64,000 nucleotides of DNA from Dichomitus squalens LYAD-421 SS1 (Eukaryota > Basidiomycota > Agaricomycetes > Polyporales > Polyporaceae), in NCBI RefSeq assembly GCF_000275845.1, contig NW_006766884.1:2159130-2223129 (forward strand), read 5' to 3'. A model generated the notes under the pieces. The model was not told the DNA's origin, did not search any database, and saw only the letters and a program-made list of their open reading frames with translations. Shown here piece by piece: positions 1 through 12,021 of the stretch (position 1 is its first letter; each line of letters opens with the position of its first letter). Both the position numbers and the translations under genes were made by a program.

Positions 1-196
1 ACGTAGTGGAAGTGAAGGAGTGCGAAGAGGCCGCTTGCGGCCGAGAAAGCGAGACGCCAATTCGTCCAACGACGCTTAATTTCGAGACAGTGCATAACAG
101 TGAGCTGAAACAGAGGGATTATGATGGTGATGACGACGTGAACATTCGGTGCCGCCTTCTGTTCACCTTCCTTGGGATGACGGGCGGCCGCCGACT

Positions 197-2003
197 CTAC
201 GTAGAGTTGGAAAGCAAAAGCGAACTAGTACACCAATTAGCTATCGTTGCCGAGCGTGAGTTTGTCTGAAATACACCTACAAGATTGAATGGAGCATGAT
301 CATTGATGTTCAGCCCCTCCAAACCAGTGGTGAGGGTCCCTATGCACAACGCGAGGCATGCCGACACGAAGGTAGACCAGCAAATATCTTCCATCGGTTT
401 ATCCTGAACCCAATTACCCACGGCCGATAACCAAGTCGTTCGGGTGAACAGTTTTGGGTCGTTTGCGCGCAGAAGCAACACGGTCCAGATTAGGACGGCC
501 TTGCCGAGGAAGTAGAGGGACGGCACGCGGAACATTGCCCTCGAGAAGGTCGAGGAAAAGTCGACCGGAAGCATCATGTTGAGTAATGCGCGGTGTAGCG
601 AGACAGGTGCGCGACTGCGAAAGTCGGGCTGGTTGGGATGAAGGCGGAAGATGTGTGGCCGACGGGGTGGTACCACGATGTTCTGAATGCGATTCAGAAC
701 GAATGCCTGCACTGTCAATTAGTCAACTTCTCCTCGCATTCGAACAATGGGAATGGGTTGATGCACAGAAGATGATCCCCTAGCACGGTTCTAGTGGTCT
801 TGTTCCAGTACCGTGTCGCATACCCGACCCGCGAGCATACCTTATGTTTCATGGATGCCAACTAATCGAGTGGCCTTGTGGTACATCCGCAAGATCATGC
901 CCCACGAAGAACGCAAGGACCATCCTCACATCAACTACAAAGGACTCGGCCAATGTCGTCTGCGCAATGGTACGACAAGGTACACATTGCAAGGCTCACT
1001 GGCGACCCACTCCCTGAGTTTGCTCCCGACGACAGACAGACGGGTTTGGGATACTGTCACACGATACACCTCCACATACCCCGTCTCTTCTGACAGAAGG
1101 CGTGTGAATACTCACCATCACGAAAAGGCCGACAAAGTATCCCGATGTCAGAAACCCCCATGGACCGGGCAAGGGTGTGACACCTGATCCATGACTTCCA
1201 TTCCTATGCCTCCTGTATCCCTGCGATCCCGAGTTGGTCTGCTGTGCAGCTTCTTGCATCTCGAATGCCAAGTCATCCAGACGGCGAAGTCGGGCGAGAG
1301 CGCGTGATGGGAATCCTAAGAAGTGCTGTGCGAGCTTCAAGGTAGTGTTGAACAGCAGAGAGCTGTTGAAGAATGAGTCGGGTTCCACATTCGCGCTTTG
1401 AATCTCCATTGCTACCACCGCAGTGAGCGATACCTGAAGCAAAGAACGGGAGGACAAGAGGCGGGAGACGGTAAGGACGATTGTGGCTGAAACACACGAT
1501 GGTGATGTCGTGCGCGTCTATTCTGCCCTGCACGGTCCGGTAACCACCAACGTCATCGACAACGCTGTTTCACACTGGACCACCAACTCCATGCCGCTCT
1601 CTCGCCAAGTAAAGCAGATAGAATACTCAACACGTTCCATTCTGATTGTCTATTCTGCGTAGGAGAGTATCGCTAGCCATTTCTGCACATTTGCCCAACG
1701 ATGTCCAGCTCAAGCCCAAATACCAGCTTTCTAGCCACGACACCAAGTACAAGGACTAGTAGGAATACATTTCACTGTCAGCTACTACACCTGGTAACAA
1801 GGAAGCCGAAGGACTCGCCAGGATCCAAGAGCCCAGGGGTTACTGATCCGGGTTCGGCGAGCCCGGAGGCGTCGGTTCAACGATTGTTGAGCTGATCCCG
1901 TGAGGCTCGGTGTCCACCTAGTAATAAAGCGCTTCAGCATCGCAGAAATGTGGCTCTTGAGCAGAAGACATACTGGTGAGTTTGGGTCAAACTTATCCAC
2001 CAT
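197..2003 (-). CDS. Uncharacterised multi-exon membrane protein, 3' part unresolved
   Basis: I do not recognise the family. Coding-like segments on the minus strand include a short first exon (1974-2003, beginning MVDKFDPNSP), a second segment at 1844-1917, a longer segment about 1115-1480 and another about 260-718. The last two carry several hydrophobic stretches, for example near LTSGYFVGLFVM and SLYFLGKAVLIWTVLLLR, so a multi-pass membrane protein is likely. GT/AG sites at the first two junctions give clean phases; the junctions between about 720 and 1840 could not be settled. The start at 2003 is favoured because a TATAAA box lies about 90 bases upstream on the same strand. The 3' end may run past the window edge. 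Coordinates give the outer limits of what I can support. Conflicting open segments on the plus strand around 1690-1760 leave doubt. Confidence 0.4.
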
Positions 2004-2092
2004 GCTTATATTAACCTCGGATAGAAGGCAGGTCGGGGGATCAGAGCGAGGACAGGCCCGTCGAGCTGGTGGGCGTGGGATCAACGTGGGCC

Positions 2093-2098
2093 TTTATA
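2093..2098 (-). promoter_or_regulatory. TATA box for the minus-strand gene starting at 2003
   Basis: TATAAA on the minus strand about 90 bases upstream of the ATG at 2001-2003, the same spacing as for other TATA-bearing genes in this window (3328, 18088, 43455). Confidence 0.5.
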
Positions 2099-3327
2099 TG
2101 TATTATGGAGGGAGGCGGTCGTCGCCCCCCTAGCCGACGGGACAAAATGCGCACTACCGAGGCGGCTTCGGCCTGAGCACAAAAGGGGCGGAGCGCCTCC
2201 CTTTTGGGGACACAAAGGCGGCATCTTTTCTACTACGCGTATTCTTTCTTGCATTGCCTAGGGAGGTCAGGTGGCAGATAAAAGCTTCAGAACAAGGGGA
2301 AGGACCACCGAACGGCTGGGCTTGGATGGGCCACTCACTGCAAGTGACCATCGAGTGGCCTGCGACAGCCGTACGTAGAGCCATGATCTCCTGCGCTTCC
2401 TTTGGAGAAAGACCTTACGTGCCCAGCAGTACACTCACTACATGGGACCGTGAACTCTATCCGTATGTGAATATGCTGCCAACGTGTATTCTGCGCTAAG
2501 CGCGACATAACTCCATTTCATCCGCAGGGTTGCCAGGATCACTTGCTGGACCCGGGTCTCTAACAAAGGTACGCATCATCAGTCGCCTGACGATGCGCAA
2601 GGCCCTCGCACGTATATCAGGAACATACCAAAGACTTATACCCCCTTCCTAGTTTTTGTGTTCATTCTACCTTCCCTTTCGGAGCTACAGGAAGATACTT
2701 CTGCCTGTATGGGTTCGTCTCGATGAAAGTACCTCGGCTAATTCAAGGGTCCTCCGTCGCCCGTCGCCCTCCCCCGCTCCGTTCAACAAATCGCGATATA
2801 GCTTGATTTCGGCATCCCGTGCCGTTTCGCATCTTTATGGTCGGTGGTTGAGCCCGCTTCAACAAACGCTGTAGGGAGCCATCCGTAACACAGCACACAC
2901 GGTGCTCTCCATGCAACGAACAACATTTAGCTCCAGCCCCTCCTTCGGGCGGTGAGGATGCCCAGGTGCGTGAGCTCGTAGAAGGGTGTAGATGTCGAGT
3001 TACGTTACATCATCAGCTCTGAGGCTCAGCCATATATTGAGCATGTCGTCAACACGGACACTGTCCACACGAGGCTGACTAAAACAGTCTATATGATCAG
3101 ACCCCAACGCCGATAAGAATCCTAAGCCGGAAACGCGACGTCGACATACACGCACCCACACCCGCCGCAGCAACACGTCAAGCCTCGTTGCGCTCACCCT
3201 GGCTACGCACGCTACAGCCCATCAGGGGCTCTGCACGCACATAAACATACACCTCGGGCGCGGTGAGAAGCAACACAAATGGCGCTACGCCTTCTGTTCG
3301 GGTCATACAGATATCTGAGAGCCAGAC
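2099..3327. other. Intergenic, no gene recognised
   Basis: Only short open frames without recognisable motifs are present on either strand. A GC-rich imperfect hairpin (AAAAGGGGCGGAG and its near complement) lies at about 2180-2211. I see no tRNA and no repeat family. Confidence 0.4.
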
Positions 3328-3334
3328 TATAAAG
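3328..3334 (+). promoter_or_regulatory. TATA box of the CFEM gene
   Basis: TATAAAG 85-91 bases before the ATG at 3419, in a typical core-promoter position for a secreted-protein gene. Confidence 0.6.
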
Positions 3335-3418
3335 GCAGGTGACCATCTCTGTGGCTTCCCTACAGCCTGGCCGCTGTACTAACCGGACCTTCAACGCCCA
3401 AACGTCACTGACATCACC

Positions 3419-3824
3419 ATGAAGCTGGTCCTTCTTTCTTTCACGCTCATTTGTGCAATCAGTAGCTATGGTGCCCTCGCTCAGTTCGAGGCAGCAGACC
3501 TGTCCGACTGCGCGACGCAGTGCATCGAGAACAGCGCCCCCGATGGAGGATGCGGATCGTACGCTTCTTCTTGCTGTCGTGTGTACGTACATTAGCGCAT
3601 TTGACGAAACCATTTTACTCCACAGGACGGACGTCGCATGTATCTGCAATCTGGATCCATCCAGCTTCGCTATCGGGGCGATGAAAGCATGTCTGCAAAT
3701 CGAGTGCGGCGAAAATCAGGCCCAATCTCTGGAGCGGCTCCACGCCGTGGAATGCGGTTCCCCTCTTCAACAGCGCACTGAGCCGCGGAGGCTTTCTCGA
3801 TCAAACACGAACAGGTCGCCCTAG
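3419..3824 (+). CDS. Small secreted CFEM-domain protein
   Basis: Two exons, 3419-3558 and 3626-3824, joined by a 67-base GT/AG intron (GTACGC donor, CACAG acceptor) that keeps the frame and completes the domain. The product is about 112 residues. It starts with a hydrophobic signal peptide ending around GALA, followed by eight cysteines in CFEM order: SDC, TQC, GGC, then the diagnostic TDVACIC, KAC, IEC and VEC. CFEM proteins are extracellular or wall-anchored. Some bind haem through an Asp just before the CxC; the Asp of TDVACIC is in that place, but haem binding here is inference. No GPI signal or transmembrane segments follow the domain before the stop at 3822-3824, so this looks like a free secreted protein unless another 3' exon exists. 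A TATA box lies 85-91 bases upstream. Confidence 0.75.
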
Positions 3825-5291
3825 ATGCACATCCTGGCAGCGTCCTCCGCCTTGGCTCGGGCATGCTCATTGGACATTTGGCGAAACGGTTGGCTGCGGT
3901 TTGGAGGGTAGACAGACTGGCATAGGTTCTGCCGTACCTGTACTGCCAACATGTTGCTCGGTCATCATATCACCAATCACATATACGGCGGGTTATGCTC
4001 GGATGGAAGTCCATGCGCTGAGCTACGAAGGGGTTCAGGGTCTGTCTACAATGTACCTGTCGGCGTCATCGCCGACACTCACCGAGCGTCGCCTTACTAG
4101 GGCCCCGTGTTCAGCGAGATGCTGACTGAGCTTTAAAATGGATTCCTCATCCCCGCAGATGTATCATAGCACGGCCCTGCAGCGTCGCATGCCGCAGAGC
4201 CATACAGGGGCGACAAAATATCACAACTTGAAGTCGCGCATGGCGTCGATGACCCTCCTGGCATAACCTTGAAGCGTCACAGCATCAAAACCAGAGACGT
4301 CTCAGCCACGTGGCTGTTAGTTTCAAGTTGGGTCCAACTTTTTCGGCCGCAGCACGTTGCTCTCGGACTCTCGTTCTCTGGAGCTACTCACCTTCATCTC
4401 ACGGTTCGAGTGAAGGATCGCCTATATCATCAAATGGGTAGGAATACTACGTTGGCCGTCTGCTATGCGAACACCTGACGATTGATCGTAGAATGGACCG
4501 CCGCCGCCGATTATGGAACTCCCGCGCGCAGCGATGAAACCCCGGCCTCGTACGTTTCTTGCGTCGTGGCATAGGCATTGCCATTTACATCAGGAGAAGA
4601 CGCACGGCCTTTATTCTGGCCAAGCCTTCTCTTTCAAGCTCCACAAGGCAGTCTCGCTAATGGCGGCAATCCGCTGGAGCCTACTTAAGTCTGTGCTCGT
4701 TCTCCGGCTGCAATAGCTCAGTAACAAGCAACGGGACGAGGCTTTCAACGAAGGCCGCTTTCCTTGCCATTGCCTGGGATATCTACTAAAACTAAAGCAG
4801 TAGCCTTCTTCCTTGAAGGGACTATCCTGTCGGGCTGCGGTAGGTGTCACCTAGCTACCAGTGACAGCCGGACGCCGATGGTACTGATGTCGTACTCTCT
4901 TGTTCGGCTTGGTCAGTCGCGTGAATAATACATAAGTGAGCATTCGAGATGCGAAGGTCTGCCAGGAGCATCCGACCTGCCGTCTCTTCACTCGACTTCC
5001 CAGCGCTATCACCACCCTCGAGTGTCGTCCTCGTTGTGTCCACTGGGCCCACCAGCTTGCACTACAAGCAGTGCATTCTTCCGAAGAAATTTTCTCGATC
5101 TCGACGATCGTCCAAGGATCGTCCAGTCTGGCCTACGAGTCCCGTGATATCCGGTCCGCGAGAGTGATCTGAGATCGAGGTTTAAAGGTCGGTCAAAGGC
5201 AGAAACGCTGCTTCCTCCTGCGACCGCACCGCCCCGAATCCTCCCTCTCGCTAGCCCTTTCTCGACGGCCAGTATCGACCGTGTAGCCAGG
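3825..5291. other. Intergenic, no gene recognised
   Basis: Contains the 3' flank of the CFEM gene and the 5' flank of the F-box gene. Open frames on both strands at 4500-5470 have no recognisable domain and conflict with each other. Nothing further can be supported. Confidence 0.4.
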
Positions 5292-7103
5292 ATGATATTT
5301 CTACAAGCCAACAACGACCCTAATGTTGTTGCGGAGCGGTTCCTGGACGGACTCCAGCGTGGACAATACCAGTTAGGGTGAGCGCTCCCGATGCATCTAT
5401 TCCATGTCGACTTGAGTGCTGACGATGCTTTATGCCCACGTAGGCTCGACAAAGTAAGTTTTAACAATCCTCCCGTATGTCTTGGGGGTCGAAACTCATG
5501 TCTCCGCGCTTAGCTCAAAGAGTTAGATGCGACGGTCACCATGGTCTTGGCATTCGTGAGAAACAGGATGAACAACCACGCGTCGATAAACGCCCTGCCT
5601 CCAGAGCTCCTCGCGTTGATCTTCCAGTACAACCTCCCTCCGCCGGATGCATACCTCCAGTTCGACGCCAAGGGCACCCGGGTGCAAGTATGGAACGAAG
5701 TCAAGAGTAGGATCACTTTAACACACGTCTGTCGCCGATGGAGAGCGGTCGCTCTGGACCTAGGCTGCCTCTGGAACCTGATTGACGAGGGTTCGAGCGA
5801 GGCGACGTCCGCATTTCTCGCCCGAGCGAATACTGCGCCGCTGCAGGCCCACATTACGTACGCCGCCAACCGACTCGTAGGCGTGGATCTCATCCCGCAG
5901 AGCAAGAACATACGTAATCTCTTCTTGACCATCTCACAAAACGACCGCTCGACCATCCCCTCAGGTAACCCCGAGTTCGTCTTCAACGCCCCCAATGTCG
6001 AGTGTCTCTCGCTCACTACCAAATGCTCGCCCTACGACGACCGACGTCCCTTGATCGACCTCCATTCCCCCTGCGAGCTCTTTTCCCAAGGCCTCCCTCG
6101 TCTCCGCAGGCTCATGCTCCGCAATATGTGCTGGATCCCCGCGGCGCCATACGAGCAGCTCACGCACCTCTTCATCACCGAGGGCACCTCGATCCCGCTC
6201 GTCGCCCTCCTCGGCTTCCTAGGCCGCTGCTCCGCGCTCGAGACGCTCGTCCTCGTCGACGTCTACATCGCGAGCTCGTCCGCGGTCCCGCACGACCACC
6301 GCGTCGCGCTCCCGCGGCTCAACCGACTCACGCTCGGGATCGGCGGCGCGCTGCTCTCGATGCGGCGCGTGCTGCAGTACGTCGTGCTGCCGCCGACGGC
6401 GACGCTGCGCGTGATGGGGAGCAAGGCGTTCCACGCGCTCTCGCACCTCCAGCCGTTCCCCGAGCTCGCGTTCACGAAGGGGCTCGACAGGCTGTCCGTC
6501 GACTTCGCCCCGCATGCGCACGCCGACGCTGGCGGCCGCACCGGGAATGCTGGGACTGGGGGCGTGGTGATCCGGGCGTCCGGCTCGCCGTCCGAGGGCG
6601 GGGCTGGCCCTGGGTTGCTGCTCGACTTCCCGACCTACCGCGGGACTGCGCAGGAGGCCGAGTCGCTGGAGCAGCTCATGCGGTCGCTGATCCCATTCGA
6701 GCGGCTTGTCGAGGTCCGCTATAGGGTGTGCAGAGGCCAGAAGCCGCTGCACCTCCTTGGGGAGGGGTGTATGCCTGCCCTGAGGGTGTTCCGTCTCGTC
6801 GATGTAACGCAGGCAGGCTCGGCCGAGGAGGAAGAGGCGGCGCGCAAGGCGTTGGTCGATGGCGTCGCCCAGTGCCTCAGAGGCTGCTCGGGGCTGGAGC
6901 AGCTGGAGATCTGGAACAGGTTGGCGGCCCACTTGCAAGAAGGCGTTGGCGATGGCTGGCAGTGCCAGCAGCCGACGCTGCTTGGGGAGGCGTTCTTGAG
7001 GGAACACCGGACGGACGTTCGTGTGCGTGCGGAGACATGCGCGCCGTCGATGAAGATCGCGGGTACGGAAGTCGACTGGGTGGAGCGTCCGTATGAGTGG
7101 TAG
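5292..7103 (+). CDS. F-box-like protein with leucine-rich C-terminal region
   Basis: Three exons are inferred: 5292-5377, a 10-base exon 5444-5453 and 5514-7103, giving 561 residues. Introns of 66 and 60 bases have GTGAGC/TAG and GTAAGT/TAG ends and the joined frame is uninterrupted. The N-terminal 40 residues form a short helical stretch. An F-box-like motif follows, INALPPELLALIFQYNLPPP, then THVCRRWRAVALDLGCLW, the usual HVCRxWR half of basidiomycete F-box proteins. The rest is leucine-rich with repeat-like LxxLxL segments. Such proteins are presumed SCF ubiquitin-ligase substrate adaptors; substrate unknown. An alternative start is the ATG at 5541, which would make both 5' exons untranslated. 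The product family is clear; the start is less certain. GC content of the 3' half is very high. Confidence 0.8.
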
Positions 7104-8752
7104 GTGGTCATGCCACCTGTAGCTAGTAGATGCGGTAGTAGATGAGGCGGGGTATCTGCTCCATCGGGCGTCTATCCGACGATGGAGGTTAATTCTGTGC
7201 CACAGCTGTTCTATCGGGCAGATGGTCAACGTTCTGTTGTAAGACTTTGGAGTGGCTTGAACCACCTGGACGTCGGAACATGGCGCATAGTAATCTAGGT
7301 GGACGATGTGGTCCGTGTGTACCAGATGTCCATTGATACTTCGAATGTCGTTAGTGCTGGCATCCCACATGTGCGCGGCTGAGGAAGCTGTGGCTGCCGT
7401 AATACTATTGCCATGAGTCTGCCTCGTAACCACTTGACACCGGTTCCAATCGTTTCTGCGACGTTCTGGATGTGATACGAACGGGTCATGCAATGACGAA
7501 GCCGAAAACACGAAAGAGAAGGATGCAAGGCCCGCGTAGGGACGCCCCGGGTTGGAACGTTGAAGCCGTCGAGAGGAGGCGGTGTTGCCGAGTCGCAAGA
7601 TTCACGAAACTGTCCGGCGGGGGTGAATTGTGGCGGCGAGATCTGTCGAAGAAAGTGCCAGTCTGGAAAGGTTTCGCAGGCCGTCGAAATGGCGCGACTC
7701 TATGCGGTTCCGATGCGTTCTATCTCATGGTTGTGAATGCTAGTTCGGAAACACATAGCCGACTGGTACTACAAATTACTTCGGAACAGAAGAGGCCCTG
7801 CAGTATCTATCACGTTTCTAGGCTTCGCACTCGCGCGGGCCATTCTAGGCACTGCGACCGGTTTTGATGAGAGTAGGAGTTGAAGAGCGCTGTGGCTTGG
7901 ATGCACGTAGTACTATGTAGGCGCCTGAGAATACAAATCGCAGTTGGGCAACGGGCGCCAGCAGGTGGGGGCCTGGCCTGAGCCCGATCTGGGTCCACGG
8001 TCTGGAGCCTGGCCCCGTCTCCGCCGCACCCGTCCGCCATCTTCTGGCGTCCGTGGTGGCATTGATGGGCAAAGCCACCGTCCACTACCGAACTGCTCGT
8101 TATGCACGACGGGATGCTCGTTGCTCGCAGCGTCGAGGACGCGGTGGCCGCAGACAGGGGCTGTCCTAGGATCGGAAGATTTCGGGGATCGATAACGGTC
8201 GGAGCATGCAACGTGTGTGCATGTGGCCGGCTGGCGGACGGAGGGACGGAGGAGGCGGCAGGCTTGGGCTGGTGGGTTTGCAGACGGGAATGAGAGCGAA
8301 TCTGGTATACGTGTGGGGAGATCTGGAGGAGTTGTGTGCGGTGCCTGATTGCTTGACTGCGAGGGTGCAGGGTCTCGACCGCGGGCGGGGAAGGCCCAGG
8401 CCTGTCCCTGGTACACCATGCGACGGTCTAGACCCTCGGAGGTCTCTTCTGCATTAACCAGGGTGCGAGACAAATTCGCGGACTGCGCGAGTGGGTTAGG
8501 GCGAGCACTGGAGCTACAGGGGGGTATGCTGAAAAGTTGAAGTGGCGCAGAGAAATTGAAAGAGCGCAGAAATGAAAGGGAGGCGCGGGAAAGGAGGAGG
8601 AGAATTGATGGGATTCCATATGGGGAGCCGGATCGGGGACGGGAGAGGGAAACCGGGACGGACAGGGCTTGATCAGAGAATTGGGATATCAGCTTGTGCT
8701 TGCTCTCATCCTCCTCCTCCTCCTCCCAACCCTCATAACAGCCCAGGCCAGG
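7104..8752. other. Intergenic between F-box gene and SKN7-type gene
   Basis: Long open frames here on the minus strand (6219-7598, 7913-8473) have no domain and mostly lie opposite coding or GC-rich DNA. The last 200 bases are rich in GAGGAGG/CTCCTCC runs and probably form the 5' leader of the next gene. No tRNA or repeat was recognised. Confidence 0.4.
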
Positions 8753-11700
8753 ATGGATAATCCGCCCCAGTACCCGCCGCTCCAGAGGCAGCTCTTCCCC
8801 TCCTCCACCCTACCGCCCCCCTCACAGCTCCACCTCAATTCCTTTCCGAGGAATAACACCCTCCCGCCCATCTCCCAGCTCCCCACCGCCTCCCGCTACC
8901 CGCCCCCGACGTACACACACCCCTCTCTGTCTTCCACCGCCTCCCCTCTCTCCGGCCACTCCCTCTCCTCCTCATCAACACTACCCTGGTCCAACCAGCG
9001 CTCCTCTCGCGACGATCTTCCCCCGCCCAGTCGCCGTCTATCCGATTCATCCCCACATCGTCCAGAACGAGAAATGGCTCGCGACTCTTCCGTCGAACGC
9101 CACCAGTCTTCCCATGTCAAGCATGAGCCCGAAGACAGCATGCCCTCGACATCCGACTTCGTCAAGAAGCTATACAAGTGCGTCCTTGTCTCCCTCCATA
9201 TCCACTTCCCCTCCCACCATTCAATGTCATTCTCGCGCGTAGGATGCTCGAGGACAGCAGCTTCTCCGACGTCGTCTCGTGGGGTCCTAATGGCGACTGC
9301 TTCGTCGTCAAGGACATGAACGAGTTCACAAAGTCTATCCTCCCCCGCATGTTCAAGCATTCAAATTTCGCCTCTTTCGTCCGTCAACTAAACAAGTACG
9401 ACTTTCACAAAGTACGTCTCCTCGCGCCTCCTGTGCACGACGCGATATGAACCTAAAATTTGCAGGTCAAGAACACGGACGATAACCAGTTCGGCGAACA
9501 CGTGAGTACCTCCGCAGCCTTCCCGTGCTTCTCAGAATGGAATTCACCCGGATTCTCGCGCCTTGTAGAGCTGGACTTTCCGCCATCCTGACTTCCATGC
9601 TGATCGACGCGACGCCCTTGAGAACATCAAGCGTAAGGTGCCCGCCGCTCGTAAATCTACCGGACGCGGGGCCAACTCGCCCAGTCCGTCAGCGTCAGCT
9701 ACCGTTGAGGCGCTACAGGCGCAGATCGACCGCATGTCCCGCGACCAGGAAGAGATGGCGCAACACATACGTTCGCTCGAGACCAACTACCAGAACGTTC
9801 TGTCAGAGATGGTCAACTTCCAGCGGAACATGGCTCAGCAGGACGGGCTAATGCAGAATTTGATACAATACTTCTTGCAGTTGGAGAATGGTGGGACTGT
9901 CTCCTCGTAGTTTATAATTCCCAGAACGGAAGCTAATTTGTACTATTGCTTTTTTCCATGTTTCGCTCTCCTCTCATCTTCCAATTGTGCAAATCTCACG
10001 GACGCATTTCCTGGAATTCTCTGGTGGCTACGTCTACTTCCTGCGATCATCATCATCATCATCATCATCACGTCGGTCTCGTAACCTGCACACCCGAAAC
10101 CGAACATACGGAAATTCCCCGCGCGCACGCGTCCACTCTCCCATCACCTCCATGGCGTCGACGCGTTCGGTCGGTCGGTCGGTCTAGGCAAACTGAAAAC
10201 AGAACAGATCTCGAACCCCGCCCCAGGAACGTACGCGCCCGATCCGAACCCCTTTCTCCCCGCGACAGAGGCCCAACGCATGATGGGCGCCTACCCAGAC
10301 GGCGACATCGCGCGGGCCTCGCTCGCCCAGATGAACGAGATCTCGCGCAGGGCCGAGGTCGCAGGGATGACGTTCAGCACGGCTGCCGGCGGCGGTGCGA
10401 CTAACGCCCAAGGGCCCGCTGCTGCCCCGCCGAGGCCCAGCTCGCGCGCGACCACGATCATGGCCGCGGCCGCAGGCTTGATGTCTGGGGGGATGGACGC
10501 CCCAGCCCGGCCGATGAGTCGGCAGGACGCGCTCGCGCGGATTGAGGAGCTCTCACGGATGCGGCCCACGCCCGCCCTCGACCAGGCCCAGAACGCGGGC
10601 CAGGCCCAGGCCGGCCGGCCTGCGACGTCGCCGAACCAGAAGGGCCGTTCCCAGCAGCAGCAGCAGTCCCAGCAACAACAGCAGCAGAGGGAACAACAGC
10701 GCGAACAGAGGGAGCAGCAGCAGCAGCAGCAGCAGGCGCAGGCTTCGTCGTCGTCTGCGGCGGCGGCGACCCCTGCTGCTGGGTCTGCCCCTCCCAACCC
10801 CCTCGACGCGCCCTTCGATGCTACGCCCTTCCTCATGGAGGACGCTGCCCGCTACGGGCTAACCGTCGACCCGAACACGATGAATCACGAGGGCCTCCAG
10901 GTGTTCACCGTCGGCCACCTCCTTCCCCGCTCGTCGCTCGAGGACGCCAACGGGAACTGGTCCTTCGACGCCAGCGTCCTCAACCAGGTCGTCATGCCCA
11001 CGCCCGAAGGCATGGGCGGCGACCCAGAGGAAGAGGGCGAAAGCTCAACGTCACCAAGCAGCGTGCAGCCTGCGCAGTTCATCAGTATCCCGACCCCATC
11101 GGCCTCAGGGAGTGCGGCATCGATGGGCGTAGGCGCGTCCGCAGGCCCGAGCACGCGGCCAGGGAGTGCGCAGACGCTGCGCGTTCGCAGGTCGACGTAC
11201 GTCCCTGGGTGGGCTGTGCCGCCGAGGGTGCTGCTCGTCGACGACGACGCGGTCAGCCGGAAGGTGTCGAGCAAGTTCCTCCAGATATTCGGGTGCACGA
11301 TCGACGTCGCCGTGGACGGCGTCGGCGCTGTGAACAAAATGAACTTGGAGAAGTACGACCTTGTGCTCATGGTACGTACAGCGCGCTCGCGCTCGCGTTC
11401 GGAATCGGTGTGGAATTGGGGAAGGTGCTTACGGGCGTTCGTTCGCTGCGTTTCTAGGACATCGTAATGCCGAAGCTCGACGGCGTGTCCGCGACGTCGC
11501 TCATCCGTCAGTTCGACCACATGACGCCCATCATCTCCATGACGAGCAACTCGAAGCCGGCCGAGATCATGAAGTACTACTCCTCGGGCATGAACGATCA
11601 CCTGCCGAAGCCGTTCACAAAGGACGGCCTTTGGGACGTGCTCGAGAAGCACCTCACCCACCTCAAGGTCATCCAGACCCTCTCCCGCGTCCCGCGCTCC

Positions 11701-12021
11701 GTCGGCGTGCCCCCGCTCTCGGACCCGTCCTTCGACAACGCGCTCACCGTGCAGGCGAACGCGGCCCAGCAGCAGGGCGCGCTCCCGCTCGGGTTCTCGC
11801 TCGGACTCGGGGACGAGGAGGAGGGCAAGATCAACCCGCTCGCGGGCATGGGCCTGACAGACGAGCAGTACACGCTCATCCTCCAGAACCTCGTCAACGG
11901 CGAGTCGTTCTCGGGCGTGAGCTCGCTCGAGGGCGCGAACGGCGAGTCGAGCAAGCGTGCGCTCGACGACCCCCACGACGGCCGCGAGTCGAAGCGGAGC
12001 CGCTTCGAGATCATCGAGTGA
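8753..12021 (+). CDS. SKN7: SKN7/Prr1-type response regulator transcription factor
   Basis: Six exons (8753-9177, 9243-9411, 9466-9501, 9569-9890, 10188-11371, 11458-12021) give 899 residues in one frame. After a Pro/Ser-rich N-terminus, an HSF-type DNA-binding domain spans about residues 135-235 (FVKKLYKMLED, SFVRQLNKYDFHKV, SWTFRHPDF). A coiled coil follows (VEALQAQIDRM to NLIQYFLQLE). Then come a long disordered part with polyglutamine and a C-terminal CheY-like receiver from about residue 662: VLLVDDDAVSRKV, phospho-acceptor Asp of DIVMPKLDG (about residue 713), SMTSN and the LPKPF lysine. This HSF-receiver order defines Skn7, the nuclear output of the fungal Sln1-Ypd1 phosphorelay controlling oxidative, osmotic and cell-wall stress genes. 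All key residues are present. The exon 4-5 intron is unusually long (297 bases). An in-frame upstream extension from 8669 looks signal-like but is probably leader. Confidence 0.93.
10046..10070 (+). repeat. (ATC)8 microsatellite inside an SKN7 intron
   Basis: Eight consecutive ATC units within the predicted 297-base intron 9891-10187. Confidence 0.8.
10652..10736 (+). repeat. CAG/CAA tract coding polyglutamine in SKN7
   Basis: Imperfect CAG/CAA runs encode glutamine blocks broken by Ser, Arg and Glu between the coiled coil and the receiver of the SKN7-type protein. The length is likely to vary between strains. Confidence 0.85.

Noticed and set aside
6219..7598. 459-residue open frame on the minus strand
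   Set aside because: It lies opposite the F-box coding exon, has no domain, and is explained by third-position GC bias of the real gene.
8669..8752. In-frame signal-peptide-like extension upstream of SKN7
   Set aside because: A secretion signal makes no sense for a nuclear response regulator. The hydrophobic residues come from a CTC/CTT-rich leader, so the start at 8753 is preferred.
10885..11976. 363-residue minus-strand open frame
   Set aside because: It is antisense to the SKN7 receiver exons.
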